Positions 24,686-37,008 of a stretch of 64,000 nucleotides of DNA are shown in pieces. The position numbers were made by a program, and so were the translations under genes. This DNA is from Theocolax elegans (Eukaryota > Arthropoda > Insecta > Hymenoptera > Cerocephalidae): assembly GCA_026168455.1 (NCBI GenBank), contig CM047426.1, forward strand, positions 74,117,986-74,181,985, read 5' to 3'. Numbering within the stretch: position 1 is the first letter of the stretch; each line of letters begins with the position of its first letter. Under the pieces are notes generated by a model. The model saw nothing but the letters and a program-made list of their open reading frames with translations, searched no databases and was not told the DNA's origin.

Positions 24686-26874
24686 CTAAAACCGTCTCAG
24701 TAATCCAACTATAGCTGCATTTATATCATTTATATGTATTCCCCATGGAAAGTCTAACTCATGTGCATAAGATTCAAAATACCCGTGTAAGTTTGATCTA
24801 ACTTTATGAACCGCAACATTGGAAAATTGGTCTATCAATGTAGTGATATTCTGAAATAATGTAATATAATATAAAGATTTTAAACGTCGGACAACCTTAA
24901 TATTAATTTAAATATATGACAACAACTATACCTTATCATACAAAAAATGTTCTACTCCTCCAACGAAAATCGCGTTAGGAGCAGTAACTTTAGTTAAGTT
25001 ATATGTATCTTGACAATTACAATCATACAAATCGTAGTGTTCCAATTTTCCTAAAAAAACAATCAGATCATTACATTTCATTGAAATAAGATATTACTTT
25101 TAGGAATAAAATTTTGTGTTTACCAGATTTTATTAACTGCAGTAAATGTAAAAGAGTTTTCGCCGACGTTCCAGCAGGTACATACCTCATAGCATTTAAC
25201 ATATCCAACTGTTTATTATCATTAATTGAAGAAACTGATTAATCACAATTTTATTTATCGCATATTATAAAGTTAAATAATCAAACTTACGTAATCAAGC
25301 TGATAATACAAACTACCAAAGAAACTGCTGAGAATATCTCTACATACATTGTAATTTAACCCACAATTACTAAATCCAATGTATTCAATAAGTGAGGATT
25401 GCGGGTACATTTCAACGCTTCCGCTTTCAGGTTGGAACGCCTAAAGTGCATACACGTTGGATGACTTTAAAGAAATATTACAACCCAAGTAGAAAATGCC
25501 ACAATTATTTGACCAAACTTAATGATCAAGAGCCTTATATTTCGCCAAACTCGACTCAACATATGGCAGATTTTCTACTAAGGAACATAAAGAAATGATC
25601 AGTTCTTACCTTTATTTTGTTTATCACTTCCGTCACGTTCAAATCATCTTTAGTCGGTGAATTCCAGAAAGCAAAAGGTGAGATACTGATGAGCACCCTC
25701 AGTTTTTCGTTGTACTCCGGATATTCGGACAGCAAGACGTAACTTTCTGTCGCTCCTATGGAGTACCCTATGTAGACCAAGTAATGCATATTCGTTTCGT
25801 TCAATACGTAGTCGATGAAAGCTCGCACATCGTATACACCAATTTCGTGAAAACTGAAATCCCAAAACTCGGTGCTATTAATCTCATGGTCTCTGTGCGA
25901 TCTCGAGTATGAGTTACCCCTTGCGTTTCCCAGCCACACGTCGTAACCCCAATCAGCCAACATGAATGCTGAACAAAATTTAAAAAATGCGGTTATGTTG
26001 TTCATTGATCAATGTATTAAAGATCGATTGAAAGATTTTACCGAGGTCGTATTTAGGTCCTCTGGTAACGTAAGCATCGGACGATAAGAATAATCCATGT
26101 TGAATGTAGACGATCTCTTTGCCCTCCTTTTTCGGATGATTTGGACTGCCGCTTATTCTGTGGAGTGTCAAATTGTAACCATCCTCGGTTTCGACGTAAT
26201 GCTCTTCCGCTGTGTAGTTGTACTTGTAGGCTTGAGTACCTTCGTCAAAACAATTCTTCGAACAGTTCTGCTTTTCAACTAGCCCAAGCTATAGCATCGT
26301 TCATATTAAATACAATAGAAACATATTTTACATTAATTTAAATAATACGTTGCAGTAATAAAATCAATAACTTTTACGCTTAGAATAACAATTACTTTTA
26401 CGACTCAGTGTTCGTAAATAATTGTGTAGTAGTTACCTATATCCCATCTATATATACTTAACCTTCGTGATTTAAATAAAATTTATAACATTTTTTGCAG
26501 GTAAATATTTGATACTTACGAAGTCTAAACTGATTAAATGAGGATTGCTTTCAATTTCTTCTCCATCTGCGTCATAGATTCTATCGTAATTCTAAAATAT
26601 AATACGTATTATGCGATTATAAATGATCTTAACTAAATATTTTAAAGTAGAATTTACGTACGACTAGCCGGTGATTTTGCTTGTGGAGAAAGGCACTACT
26701 AAATTTCCTAGAACGTTCAATATCATATTCTATAGAATGATTTTTTTTTAAACTTTTGAGAAAATCAAAACTTATGTTTTTCACTATAGGGAAAGCTATC
26801 GTATCAACATTGTATTCCGACAATACACTTGATATAAAAAGTGACGCCAATATTATGAGATTAACTATACTCAT
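24686..26874 (-). CDS. Acid lipase family protein, type I, intact (copy 1)
   Basis: Eight exons, 469 aa: 26662-26874, 26520-26591, 26042-26288, 25610-25968, 25291-25440, 25124-25208, 24932-25050, 24686-24850. All introns are GT-AG and phases agree. Signal peptide about 1-19, then a 70-residue N-terminal extension beyond the usual start of the family. The family hallmarks follow: EEHYVETEDGYNLTLHRI, the oxyanion stretch QHGLFLSSD, LAFMLADWGYDVWLGNARGN, and the nucleophile elbow GYSIG (Ser247; usual form GHSxG). Then VPAGTS, VGGVEH and the C-terminal YAHELDFPWG (His445). Where related enzymes have the catalytic Asp after Gly-Gly, this protein has Glu409; Asp414 is nearby. By family it should cleave lipid esters, outside the cell or in lysosomes. 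Activity is uncertain because of the odd triad. Exons 3-5 are nearly identical to type II while the flanks differ. Confidence 0.9.
25290..26262 (-). other. Near-identical tract shared by lipase types I and II
   Basis: Between these limits type I (here) and intact type II (40976-41948, offset 15686) look almost identical in exons and introns alike. Outside them, exons 1, 2, 6, 7 and 8 and their introns differ markedly. An abrupt island of identity in diverged paralogues is the footprint of gene conversion. A mis-joined assembly would look the same. Confidence 0.6.
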
Positions 26875-27659
26875 TTTTAAGTTTCACGAGTAACTAATAC
26901 TAAACCCAAATGAATAAAAATATTCCAAGAAATTAGTGTATAGAAATTATTACTGAGCTCGAAACCAACGTCACGATTGTGACATAAAAAAGAAGAGAAA
27001 TAATTTGAAACAACTTTGTTGAAATAAGTTTTTTCTTTCAAATCTTTTTCTGTTTAGTCATCCTGATGTAAATATGCATTGGTTTAATTTGAATTACTTT
27101 TAAACATCTTTAACCTTTTTATACGACATTGAAAATAAACTTATGACAATAAATTTCGTCCGTAAATGAAAATACATGCCAGTGAACGAAAGTCTTACAT
27201 TTATAACTCTTAACCGTATTAATAATTTATAAATTGAAATGCTGTAATACATTTATATTTATTTTATTGAAACTGTCGATTAGTAGATTTTAATAGGTAT
27301 AGTCTTCGATTTATTTGTTATAAATTAAATGTAATTTAAAATTATGTTTAGGTTCAATTTTAATAAGAGATTATAACTCGTGTACTATATTTGTCGATTA
27401 GAACATTATAAACTAATATGTTGCATATTTATTAAAGCAAATACCAGCGTTAAAAAACCTCAGTTGAATTGAGGAAAGTATTGATATAAAGGAAAAAGTA
27501 CAATAAATACATGAAATAATATTACAATTACTATACAAATATTGTTAAAACGTGGAAAATAAATTCAGTAATTAATGAAGTGATTATTAGTAATAAATAA
27601 CCTATAATATAATTCTAACGCGAATGATCATTTGACTATATGTATATTTACGAATTATA
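26875..27659. other. Upstream region of lipase type I
   Basis: AT-rich. The first 20 or so bases before the start codon (read on the minus strand, AGTTACTCGTGAAACTTAAA) are conserved in all four lipase copies and may be the 5' leader. No TATA box could be singled out. Confidence 0.4.
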
Positions 27660-28353
27660 TGTCGGCGCCTTGTGCTGGTGCATCGTGGTCCTTCATCTAG
27701 TAACTTCAAATTTCCCTTTGATTACCTAAGCAGTGGTCGCACTATCGTTGAATCTCACAACAACGGTTAGCAGTGGATGCACTCTCGCCATACCGCACTA
27801 CACTGGTTGGCAATGAATTCGCTCTCGCTGAACCTTATAACCATGGTTGGCAGTGAACCCTATCGCCGAACCTCACAACAACGGTTGGCAGTGAAAACTA
27901 TAGCCGAACCACAAACCAAATAAAACACCTTATGCTTTAATAAAACCGTCTATATATAGGACCACGCACGCACACATTTTCGAATACAGTTCAGATAGGC
28001 AAGTCCGCGGAACGTCATCGTGCTTACTATCCGCGCGACAATATATACCAAAAAAGATCACGGACGATCTCCTATACAACGCGTTTGACCGCTCGAGATG
28101 AAGTTTGAATGTTGTTTAGTCAACAACTGCTCACAACGTACTGCCTATGCGAAGGAGGGGATGCTCACTGCATCGAATCTAACCCTCTCATGTAGCATTA
28201 CCCAAACGTACCGAATATACTCTATGTATCGGAGGACGATCTTATGTTTATCATAATTTGTTCGTTGTCTCACATATATTGGAGAATTCCTTGCGCTCGG
28301 ATTTTTCTTTATTATTCTACTATACCCTACGACTCGATTTTGGGGTTCTACAC
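27660..28353 (+). mobile_element. Solo-LTR-like element (unit 1 copy)
   Basis: Starts TGTCGGCGCC and ends TTCTACAC. TTATA is found directly on both sides (27655-27659 and 28354-28358), like a 5-bp target duplication; the end reads CAC rather than the canonical CA. The inside is much richer in GC than the surroundings. It has five 40-bp tandem repeats (27731-27917), then a TATATATAGG box at 27951 and an ACAGTT initiator-like site about 32 bp later, as in a U3-R promoter. No internal gag or pol sequence is present. It resembles a solo LTR of a retrotransposon; the family cannot be named. Confidence 0.6.
27731..27917. repeat. 40-bp minisatellite inside the LTR-like element
   Basis: Five degenerate units, the first three exactly 40 bp apart (27731, 27771, 27811), then 27851 and a partial at 27889. 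Each begins CAGTG or CAATG, and the full units end near CGGTTGG. The position fits enhancer-like U3 repeats. The second copy lies at 36339-36525. Confidence 0.85.
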
Positions 28354-28400
28354 TTATAACACTTTGAAACTTATTTTCCGTATTATTTCTAGCTATACTA

Positions 28401-28936
28401 CACTGAGAAAAACGAATATTTGAGTCAATTGACGTTTCTTAACAGTTAAGATCTGATGACTTAAATAGGAGCAAATGAATGTTTCTTTGCAGTTAAGTAT
28501 TATTTCAGGCAGTTCTTAACAGTTAAACTTTCATTTATTTCTATTTTGTGTTCAAAATTACAAAAGTCAAGTATTAACTGTTAATGCCTGAGATGTAATT
28601 ATTAATACACATTATTTCGTTACTTAATAATATTTATTTAATCTGATATAATTTTATTTATGTACAATTTTCTTTTGTACAATAATATTTATGTACATAT
28701 AATATGCACATTGAGTTAATATTAAATATTACCGAAACGTTTTATATACAATATTGCATTCATTAACTGTTAAGAATTATTTCTTTACAAAAACGCAGTT
28801 CTAAAATTATCTAAAATCTTAATAGTTAAGAACTTCGTGTTAATATCAAAGAAATATATGTTTTGTTACAAATCAATGTAAATTTTTAGTAACAAATTCA
28901 CAATTTCTTTCTCACAAATATTCCTTTCTCTCAGTG
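28401..28936. mobile_element. 536-bp MITE with CACTGAG ends and TA flanks (unit 1 copy)
   Basis: Ends CACTGAGAAAAACGAATATT and, inverted, AATATTCCTTTCTCTCAGTG. TA at 28399-28400 and 28937-28938. Many internal copies of the motif TTAACAGTTAAG in both orientations. No transposase frame. The tips match the MITE families at 535 and 15882 but the inside is different. Confidence 0.8.
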
Positions 28937-30369
28937 TACATATTTTCGAAGATACTATTTAATAAACCGATAAAATGTATCTAATTTTATTATTCAAGAG
29001 TTTAAAAACTCTATTATTTAAAAATAAACACTTTATTATATAAAAAGCGCTAACAAGCGCGAACATACTAAATATTTATGACAATGAAAATAGCGAAATT
29101 CAATTTACTTTTATAAATAGTTAACAACAATTATTCATCACGAGTCATATTTTTTATCAGTGTAATTCAGTAAATCAAAACCTATAGTCTTTTGAAGATT
29201 TATATCCAACCCCTTATAGAATACTTAATGCTGAATGCAGACTATTTTTCTGGCGTGCCTTCCAGAATAATTAAGAGTACCGCTTATTATATGCAATATC
29301 AAATTTTATAGTTGTACTTATATTCCTTCGTCTAAGCAGTTCATTTATTTGATTTTTACATTAGAAAGCCACAGCATATTATACAGTAATTTCATAGTGA
29401 ATGAAAGTTTGCTTGTTTTGCAATTAGTAACACTTAAAATAATGATTTATTTTTTATTAAACCAGGAATTTAAATTATCGAAAAATAAATGGTGTGTACT
29501 GGTGTAGCATTTCCTTTCAAAATAATATGTGAATTTTTTAAAAATTTCTATTGATGAATCTGGTTGGACTGAAAATGGTTATTTACGTATAATTAATTAT
29601 TAATTAATTATTTTGTAAACAATCTGTCGCGTTTTTCTATTTGGTTTGAATAAAATCATCCGTGACTTTTTGCAGATTTTTCGTACAATTAGGTTTTAAA
29701 GTTTTTGGTGTATTCTAGGTAAGTCTGCAATTTGGGTGTCACATTCCATCAAGGCAAAAACAATAAGTAATTTAAATTAATAATCGCGTATCTGATTGAG
29801 AACTCTACAGGAATATCAGAATTTATCACAACTAATAACAATTACTATAATACTAGGAAGTATGAGGTAAAATAGTTCCTTATAAATTTAATTATAATAG
29901 CTTCCTTATTAATTTATTAAACCTCAAATACAAATAATATTATACGCTAAAAAGAATACTTAGAATATAACTGTTGTACGAGAAAATCGTTAGAAAATCT
30001 TATTATATTTTTTATCGGTAATACTAACTTCTCCGCGCCTGTTTGAAATACATCGAGTCATTATATTTTATTTAATATTATTCGTTTTCTTATTTCGTAA
30101 ACACATCTCTGAATATACTACCATTGCATTATTTTATTGATGACTAGTTGATACGAATATTTTATTATAACTAAAGTAACAATAACTAATGTAGACAAGG
30201 ACTGGTAAATAACTTGAATGCTGTTATCAGACTAGAAACATATTTATACATTACTTCCACATATTATTACAAAAAGAATCTTTCAAACCATAGCAAAAAT
30301 AAATAATATAGATCAACAATCAACACACACTTGTATATAAATATTTGTTAAGATAAATTAAGTGTTAGT
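28937..30369. other. AT-rich intergenic before lipase type II copy 2
   Basis: No gene or repeat recognised. Duplicated at about 37545-38977. Confidence 0.4.
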
Positions 30370-30799
30370 CTAAAATCGTCTTATAAATCCAATTATAACT
30401 TTATTCAAATCTCTTATATCTTTTCCCCATGGAAAGTCTAGCTCATGGGCATAAGTTTCAAGCAATCCATATGGGCTTGATCTCACTCTATATACCGCAA
30501 CATTGGAAAATTTCTCTATTAATGCAGTGACGTTCTAAAATCATGTATTGCAATATCAATATTATTAAAAAATGAGCTATCTATAAATTTTAATTTAAAT
30601 ATTTAAAAATAAACTATACCTTATCATACACAAAATGCTCTACGCCTCCAACAAAAATCGCATTAGGAGTAGTAACTTTATTTGGAAAATAAATATGTTA
30701 GTAATTAATTTAAATATTTTATTTAATACTAATTTAGAAAGCAATCAATACTGTTAAACTCAAATAACATTAATGGGGTGACATATTCAACTTTAATTT

Positions 30800-30845
30800 T
30801 CTCTACCTTATCAACCGAGCTAGTCAGTGAATCCAATTATAATTA
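30800..30845 (-). repeat. tRNA-like A-box fragment in type II intron 6
   Basis: On the minus strand the sequence TAGCTCGGTTGATAAGGTAG resembles a tRNA A box (TRGCNNAGYNGG, with an insertion). Any B box is too degenerate to call. Possibly a remnant of the SINE type seen near 3.9 kb. Also present at about 39541-39585. Confidence 0.3.
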
Positions 30846-31740
30846 ATCAAATATTTTTCACCCTATGTATCTAAAAAGTCTACTTTATTAAACACTACGA
30901 AGGGAGTCAAATTCATTTTATTCCTTCGATAATTTTATTTTCTGTAAACTCATTTTATTCATTGTAGATTACTTTTTTCCTTTGACCACTTATTTTAGCC
31001 TTTTTCTTTATTAAATTAAATCTATATTAAATTAGATGTACCAAAAAATCTTACAATATTGAAAAAAATTTAGAAATAAATTATCGAATAAAATAGCTTT
31101 TCAAATGATCAGGATGAAAAATGTTATAAGCACTTCGAGAGTAAAGACGATTATTATTCCCTTGGATGAATTACTGTCAAAAGCTCGGGCAGCAACTTTC
31201 ATCCCGGAGCAAATGCTTATTTTACTCCCTAAGTGCATAAATAACTATTAGTATTTGAAAAAAATAGAAGAAGATGCGCCTTTGCTTACAAACAATTAAT
31301 CCCTTTACAAAATTTGAAAAATATAAAGCAAAGTGTAACATAATCAACATTTTTGGTGAGGGCATTGAGAAAAAGAAAATCTTACGACAAGCAAATATAA
31401 GCCTCATATGAGAAAAATTTCTTGTATACGAAAAATATATGTGAATCAATAGTTAAGTCATATTCATTTTTTGAAAGACTTTCTTTTCTCAGTGAGAATT
31501 TTCGAAAACCCGATTATATTGTAGTCTGAAATTTTGCACAGAGGTCAATCGATAAAAAACAAATGCACCTATTCTCTTACTTTTTCAAAATCATATTTTA
31601 TAAATTATAATTCAGTTCGGTATTTTATTCTTTTGTTGATAGACAGAAGAGATTAGAGTAGACTTTGGTACCTCTGTTAATAAAAAGTATAACAAGTTTT
31701 TCGAATATCGATTTTGTAGCTGTGATTAATTATTCACGTA

Positions 31741-31956
31741 CAGAAAGAAAATAATAGTTGTGACAGCTTTAACTATGATTGTCACAACAAAATTATTTAT
31801 GTAAATATAACGATTTTGATAAAGATAATTTAGGTATGGCAATCGAACAATCATCAATGCAATTCTATTTTTTTTAATTTGAATAGATTCAATGAGTTTG
31901 GAAATGTAAAGCACTGTGATGCTTCGGTACGTTTTTGAACGCACCTTTTCTTTCCG
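31741..31956. mobile_element. Possible 216-bp MITE in type II intron 6
   Basis: Short inverted ends CAGAAAGAAAA and TTTTCTTTCCG, each flanked by TA. Near the left end lies an inner palindrome around GTTGTGACA and TGTCACAAC. Second copy at 40486-40703. Confidence 0.4.
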
Positions 31957-33911
31957 TATAAACGTTTACAACATTCCGAATCATTGTTCATCTAAAAAAG
32001 TTTATTTTCGCCATGTACCATATAATATGCTACTTCGTTTACACACATAAAAATGTATCTTTACCTGATTCTATTATCTGCAGTAAATGTAAGAGAGTTT
32101 TCGGCCGACGTTCCAGCAGGTACATACCTCATAGCACTTAACATATCCACCTGTTTATTTTTAATTGAAGTAATTGATTAATCACAATTTTATTTTCGCA
32201 TATAATAAAGTTAAATAATCAAACTTACGAATTCAAGCTGATAATACAAACTACCAAAGAAACTGCTGAGAATATTCTACATACATTGTAATTTAACCCA
32301 CAATTACTAATCCAATGTATTCAATAAGTGAGGATTGCGGGTACATTTCAACGCTTCCGCTTTCAGGTTGGAACGCCTAAAGTGCATACACGTTGGATGA
32401 CTTTAAAGAAATATTACAACCCAAGTAGAAAATGCCACAATTATTTGACCAAACTTAATGATCAAGAGCCTTATATTTCGCCAAACTCGACTCAACATAT
32501 GGCAGATTTTCTACTAAGGAACATAAAGAAATGATCAGTTCTTACCTTTATTTTGTTTATCACTTCCGTCACGTTCAAATCATCTTTAGTCGGTGAATTC
32601 CAGAAAGCAAAAGGTGAGATACTGATGAGCACCCTCAGTTTTTCGTTGTACTCCGGATATTCGGACAGCAAGACGTAACTTTCTGTCGCTCCTATGGAGT
32701 ACCCTATGTAGACCAAGTAATGCATATTCGTTTCGTTCAATACGTAGTCGATGAAAGCTCGCACATCGTATACACCAATTTCGTGAAAACTGAAATCCCA
32801 AAACTCGGTGCTATTAATCTCATGGTCTCTGTGCGATCTCGAGTATGAGTTACCCCTTGCGTTTCCCAGCCACACGTCGTAACCCCAATCAGCCAACATG
32901 AATGCTGAACAAAATTTAAAAAAATGCGGTTATGTTGTTCATTGATCAATGTATTAAAGATCGATTGAAAGATTTTACCGAGGTCGTATTTAGGTCCTCT
33001 GGTAACGTAAGCATCGGACGATAAGAATAATCCATGTTGAATGTAGACGATCTCTTTGCCCTCCTTTTTCGGATGATTTGGACTGCCGCTTATTCTGTGG
33101 AGTGTCAAATTGTAACCATCCTCGGTTTCGACGTAATGCTCTTCCGCTGTGTAGTTGTACTTGTAGGCTTGAGTGCCTTCGTCAAAACAATTTGACGAAC
33201 AGTTCTGTTTTTCAACTAGCCCAATCTAATGCATTGTATTTATTAGACAATCGAAACATGATATACAATTATTCAGTACAATAGACTTTAGTAATGTATA
33301 GCAATTTACTACAATAGAATAAATTGACATGCGTTGGCTATCGTGTTATAATCGAATTTATATAGTGCAGCACTCAAAACAATTAAGACCATTGAATAGA
33401 GTACATTACAATAGTAAAGTGATGGACTAGTACACTTACAACAACAATTATTTTATAGTTACAAGTATCTATCAATAGTTTTTGTCACCGTTCATTCAGA
33501 AGTATTAATTTATATAAAACAAAAAGTATCTTATTATTTTATACATTGGAATCTTGTTACTTACAAAATCTAAATTTAACAAATGACTTTGTTCTTCATA
33601 TTCGTCTAAATAATCTGGATCAGGTGTGACATCGAAATTCTAAGGAACAAAATTTAATCATTTAGATGAATTATAGTTGAAAATATGCATATAATAAATT
33701 TTACGTACTGCTAGCCGATAATTTTCCTTGTAAAAATTCATTTTCGAACACGTTCGATATCGTACTCAATATGATGTTCATTTTCTAAATTTTTGAGAAA
33801 ATTAAAATTTATGTTTTTCACTATAGGGAAAGCTATCGTATCAACATTGTATTCCGACAATACACTTGATGTAAAAAGTGACGCAAATATTATGAGATTA
33901 ACTGTACCCAT

Positions 33912-34220
33912 TTTTAAGTTTCACGAGTAACTGACGTCAAATACAAGTGACTAAAACTATTTCAAGAAACTATTATTTACTTCGAATGTAATATAACGTA
34001 TACCGGTTAAAATGTAGAGAAATAATTTGAAACAACTTTGTTGAAATAAGTTTTTTCTTTCAAATCTTTTTCTGTTTAGTCATCCTGATGTAAATATGCA
34101 TTGGTTTAATTTGAATTACTTTTAAACATCTTTAACCTTTTTATACGACATTGAAAATAAACTTATGACAATAAATTTCGTCCGTAAATGAAAATACATG
34201 CCAGTGAACGAAAGTCTTAC
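33912..34220. other. Junction segment between duplication units
   Basis: Up to about 34010 it follows the upstream DNA of type II. From about 34017 it matches the upstream DNA of type I (27000-27204). At 34220/34221 it joins the end of type I exon 4. The first switch lies in a stretch (AATAATTTGAAACA) shared by both upstream regions. Confidence 0.75.
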
Positions 34221-35485
34221 ATTTATTTTGTTTATCACTTCCGTCACGTTCAAATCATCTTTAGTCGGTGAATTCCAGAAAGCAAAAGGTGAGATACTGA
34301 TGAGCACCCTCAGTTTTTCGTTGTACTCCGGATATTCGGACAGCAAGACGTAACTTTCTGTCGCTCCTATGGAGTACCCTATGTAGACCAAGTAATGCAT
34401 ATTCGTTTCGTTCAATACGTAGTCGATGAAAGCTCGCACATCGTATACACCAATTTCGTGAAAACTGAAATCCCAAAACTCGGTGCTATTAATCTCATGG
34501 TCTCTGTGCGATCTCGAGTATGAGTTACCCCTTGCGTTTCCCAGCCACACGTCGTAACCCCAATCAGCCAACATGAATGCTGAACAAAATTTAAAAAATG
34601 CGGTTATGTTGTTCATTGATCAATGTATTAAAGATCGATTGAAAGATTTTACCGAGGTCGTATTTAGGTCCTCTGGTAACGTAAGCATCGGACGATAAGA
34701 ATAATCCATGTTGAATGTAGACGATCTCTTTGCCCTCCTTTTTCGGATGATTTGGACTGCCGCTTATTCTGTGGAGTGTCAAATTGTAACCATCCTCGGT
34801 TTCGACGTAATGCTCTTCCGCTGTGTAGTTGTACTTGTAGGCTTGAGTACCTTCGTCAAAACAATTCTTCGAACAGTTCTGCTTTTCAACTAGCCCAAGC
34901 TATAGCATCGTTCATATTAAATACAATAGAAACATATTTTACATTAATTTAAATAATACGTTGCAGTAATAAAATCAATAACTTTTACGCTTAGAATAAC
35001 AATTACTTTTACGACTCAGTGTTCGTAAATAATTGTGTAGTAGTTACCTATATCCCATCTATATATACTTAACCTTCGTGATTTAAATAAAATTTATAAC
35101 ATTTTTTGCAGGTAAATATTTGATACTTACGAAGTCTAAACTGATTAAATGAGGATTGCTTTCAATTTCTTCTCCATCTGCGTCATAGATTCTATCGTAA
35201 TTCTAAAATATAATACGTATTATGCGATTATAAATGATCTTAACTAAATATTTTAAAGTAGAATTTACGTACGACTAGCCGGTGATTTTGCTTGTGGAGA
35301 AAGGCACTACTAAATTTCCTAGAACGTTCAATATCATATTCTATAGAATGATTTTTTTTTAAACTTTTGAGAAAATCAAAACTTATGTTTTTCACTATAG
35401 GGAAAGCTATCGTATCAACATTGTATTCCGACAATACACTTGATATAAAAAGTGACGCCAATATTATGAGATTAACTATACTCAT
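34221..35485 (-). pseudogene. Acid lipase type I, 3'-truncated copy 3
   Basis: Exons 1-4 only: 35273-35485, 35131-35202, 34653-34899, 34221-34579. These look identical to copy 1, with signal peptide, N-terminal extension, oxyanion loop and GYSIG elbow all open. Exons 5-8, which hold the acidic residue and the His of the triad, are missing. The duplication junction falls exactly on the exon 4 donor, and a GTAAGA donor still stands there because the joined sequence supplies the same bases. If the donor is not used, the frame runs on 33 more codons beyond the junction to a stop at 34122. If it is used, the next exons downstream belong to copy 2 and would repeat the N-terminal half. No active lipase can come from this copy alone. 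Confidence 0.8.
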
Positions 35486-36267
35486 TTTTAAGTTTCACGA
35501 GTAACTAATACTAAACCCAAATGAATAAAAATATTCCAAGAAATTAGTGTATAGAAATTATTACTGAGCTCGAAACCAACGTCACGATTGTGACATAAAA
35601 AGAAGAGAAATAATTTGAAACAACTTTGTTGAAATAAGTTTTTTCTTTCAAATCTTTTTCTGTTTAGTCATCCTGATGTAAATATGCATTGGTTTAATTT
35701 GAATTACTTTTAAACATCTTTAACCTTTTTATACGACATTGAAAATAAACTTATGACAATAAATTTCGTCCGTAAATGAAAATACATGCCAGTGAACGAA
35801 AGTCTTACATTTATAACTCTTAACCGTATTAATAATTTATAAATTGAAATGCTGTAATACATTTATATTTATTTTATTGAAACTGTCGATTAGTAGATTT
35901 TAATAGGTATAGTCTTCGATTTATTTGTTATAAATTAAATGTAATTTAAAATTATGTTTAGGTTCAATTTTAATAAGAGATTATAACTCGTGTACTATAT
36001 TTGTCGATTAGAACATTATAAACTAATATGTTGCATATTTATTAAAGCAAATACCAGCGTTAAAAAACCTCAGTTGAATTGAGGAAAGTATTGATATAAA
36101 GGAAAAAGTACAATAAATACATGAAATAATATTACAATTACTATACAATATTGTTAAAACGTGGAAATAAATTCAGTAATTAATGAAGTGATTATTAGTA
36201 ATAAATAACCTATAATATAATTCTAACGCGAATGATCATTTGACTATATGTATATTTACGAATTATA
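35486..36267. other. Upstream region of lipase copy 3
   Basis: Second copy of 26875-27659. Confidence 0.5.
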
Positions 36268-36961
36268 TGTCGGCGCCTTGTGCTGGTGCATCGTGGTCCT
36301 TCATCTAGTAACTTCAAATTTCCCTTTGATTACCTAAGCAGTGGTCGCACTATCGTTGAATCTCACAACAACGGTTAGCAGTGGATGCACTCTCGCCATA
36401 CCGCACTACACTGGTTGGCAATGAATTCGCTCTCGCTGAACCTTATAACCATGGTTGGCAGTGAACCCTATCGCCGAACCTCACAACAACGGTTGGCAGT
36501 GAAAACTATAGCCGAACCACAAACCAAATAAAACACCTTATGCTTTAATAAAACCGTCTATATATAGGACCACGCACGCACACATTTTCGAATACAGTTC
36601 AGATAGGCAAGTCCGCGGAACGTCATCGTGCTTACTATCCGCGCGACAATATATACCAAAAAAGATCACGGACGATCTCCTATACAACGCGTTTGACCGC
36701 TCGAGATGAAGTTTGAATGTTGTTTAGTCAACAACTGCTCACAACGTACTGCCTATGCGAAGGAGGGGATGCTCACTGCATCGAATCTAACCCTCTCATG
36801 TAGCATTACCCAAACGTACCGAATATACTCTATGTATCGGAGGACGATCTTATGTTTATCATAATTTGTTCGTTGTCTCACATATATTGGAGAATTCCTT
36901 GCGCTCGGATTTTTCTTTATTATTCTACTATACCCTACGACTCGATTTTGGGGTTCTACAC
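36268..36961 (+). mobile_element. Solo-LTR-like element (unit 2 copy)
   Basis: Near-identical to 27660-28353, duplicated with the 8.6 kb unit rather than inserted separately: the flanks match too. Its 40-bp repeats lie at 36339-36525. Confidence 0.6.
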
Positions 36962-37008
36962 TTATAACACTTTGAAACTTATTTTCCGTATTATTTCTAG
37001 CTATACTA

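Larger units (their letters stand above)
30370..33911 (-). pseudogene. Acid lipase type II, disrupted copy 2
   Basis: Same exons as the intact type II gene: 33709-33911, 33565-33639, 32979-33225, 32546-32904, 32229-32376, 32065-32150, 30620-about 30680, 30370-30534. Breaks relative to copy 4: one base lost in exon 1 (a T run), two bases lost in exon 5, one G gained in exon 6. A deletion of about 134 bp removes the first half of exon 7 with its acceptor. Exons 2, 3, 4 and 8 are intact and include the GYSIG elbow. If the sequence is right, this is a dead gene. Three of the four breaks are tiny indels of the kind left by unpolished long reads, and such indels are equally frequent in its introns, so sequencing error is a serious alternative. 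The 134-bp deletion is harder to explain that way. Confidence 0.75.

Noticed and set aside
25650..25865. 71-codon open frame on the minus strand, repeated at 32586, 34261 and 41336
   Set aside because: It overlaps lipase exon 4 in another frame, and its repetition follows the duplication of that exon.
26097..26341. Plus-strand open frames opposite lipase exon 3 (also in the other copies)
   Set aside because: Antisense shadow of the lipase coding frame.
27731..27917. CRISPR-like array
   Set aside because: Units are adjacent degenerate 40-bp tandem repeats without spacers, in eukaryotic DNA.
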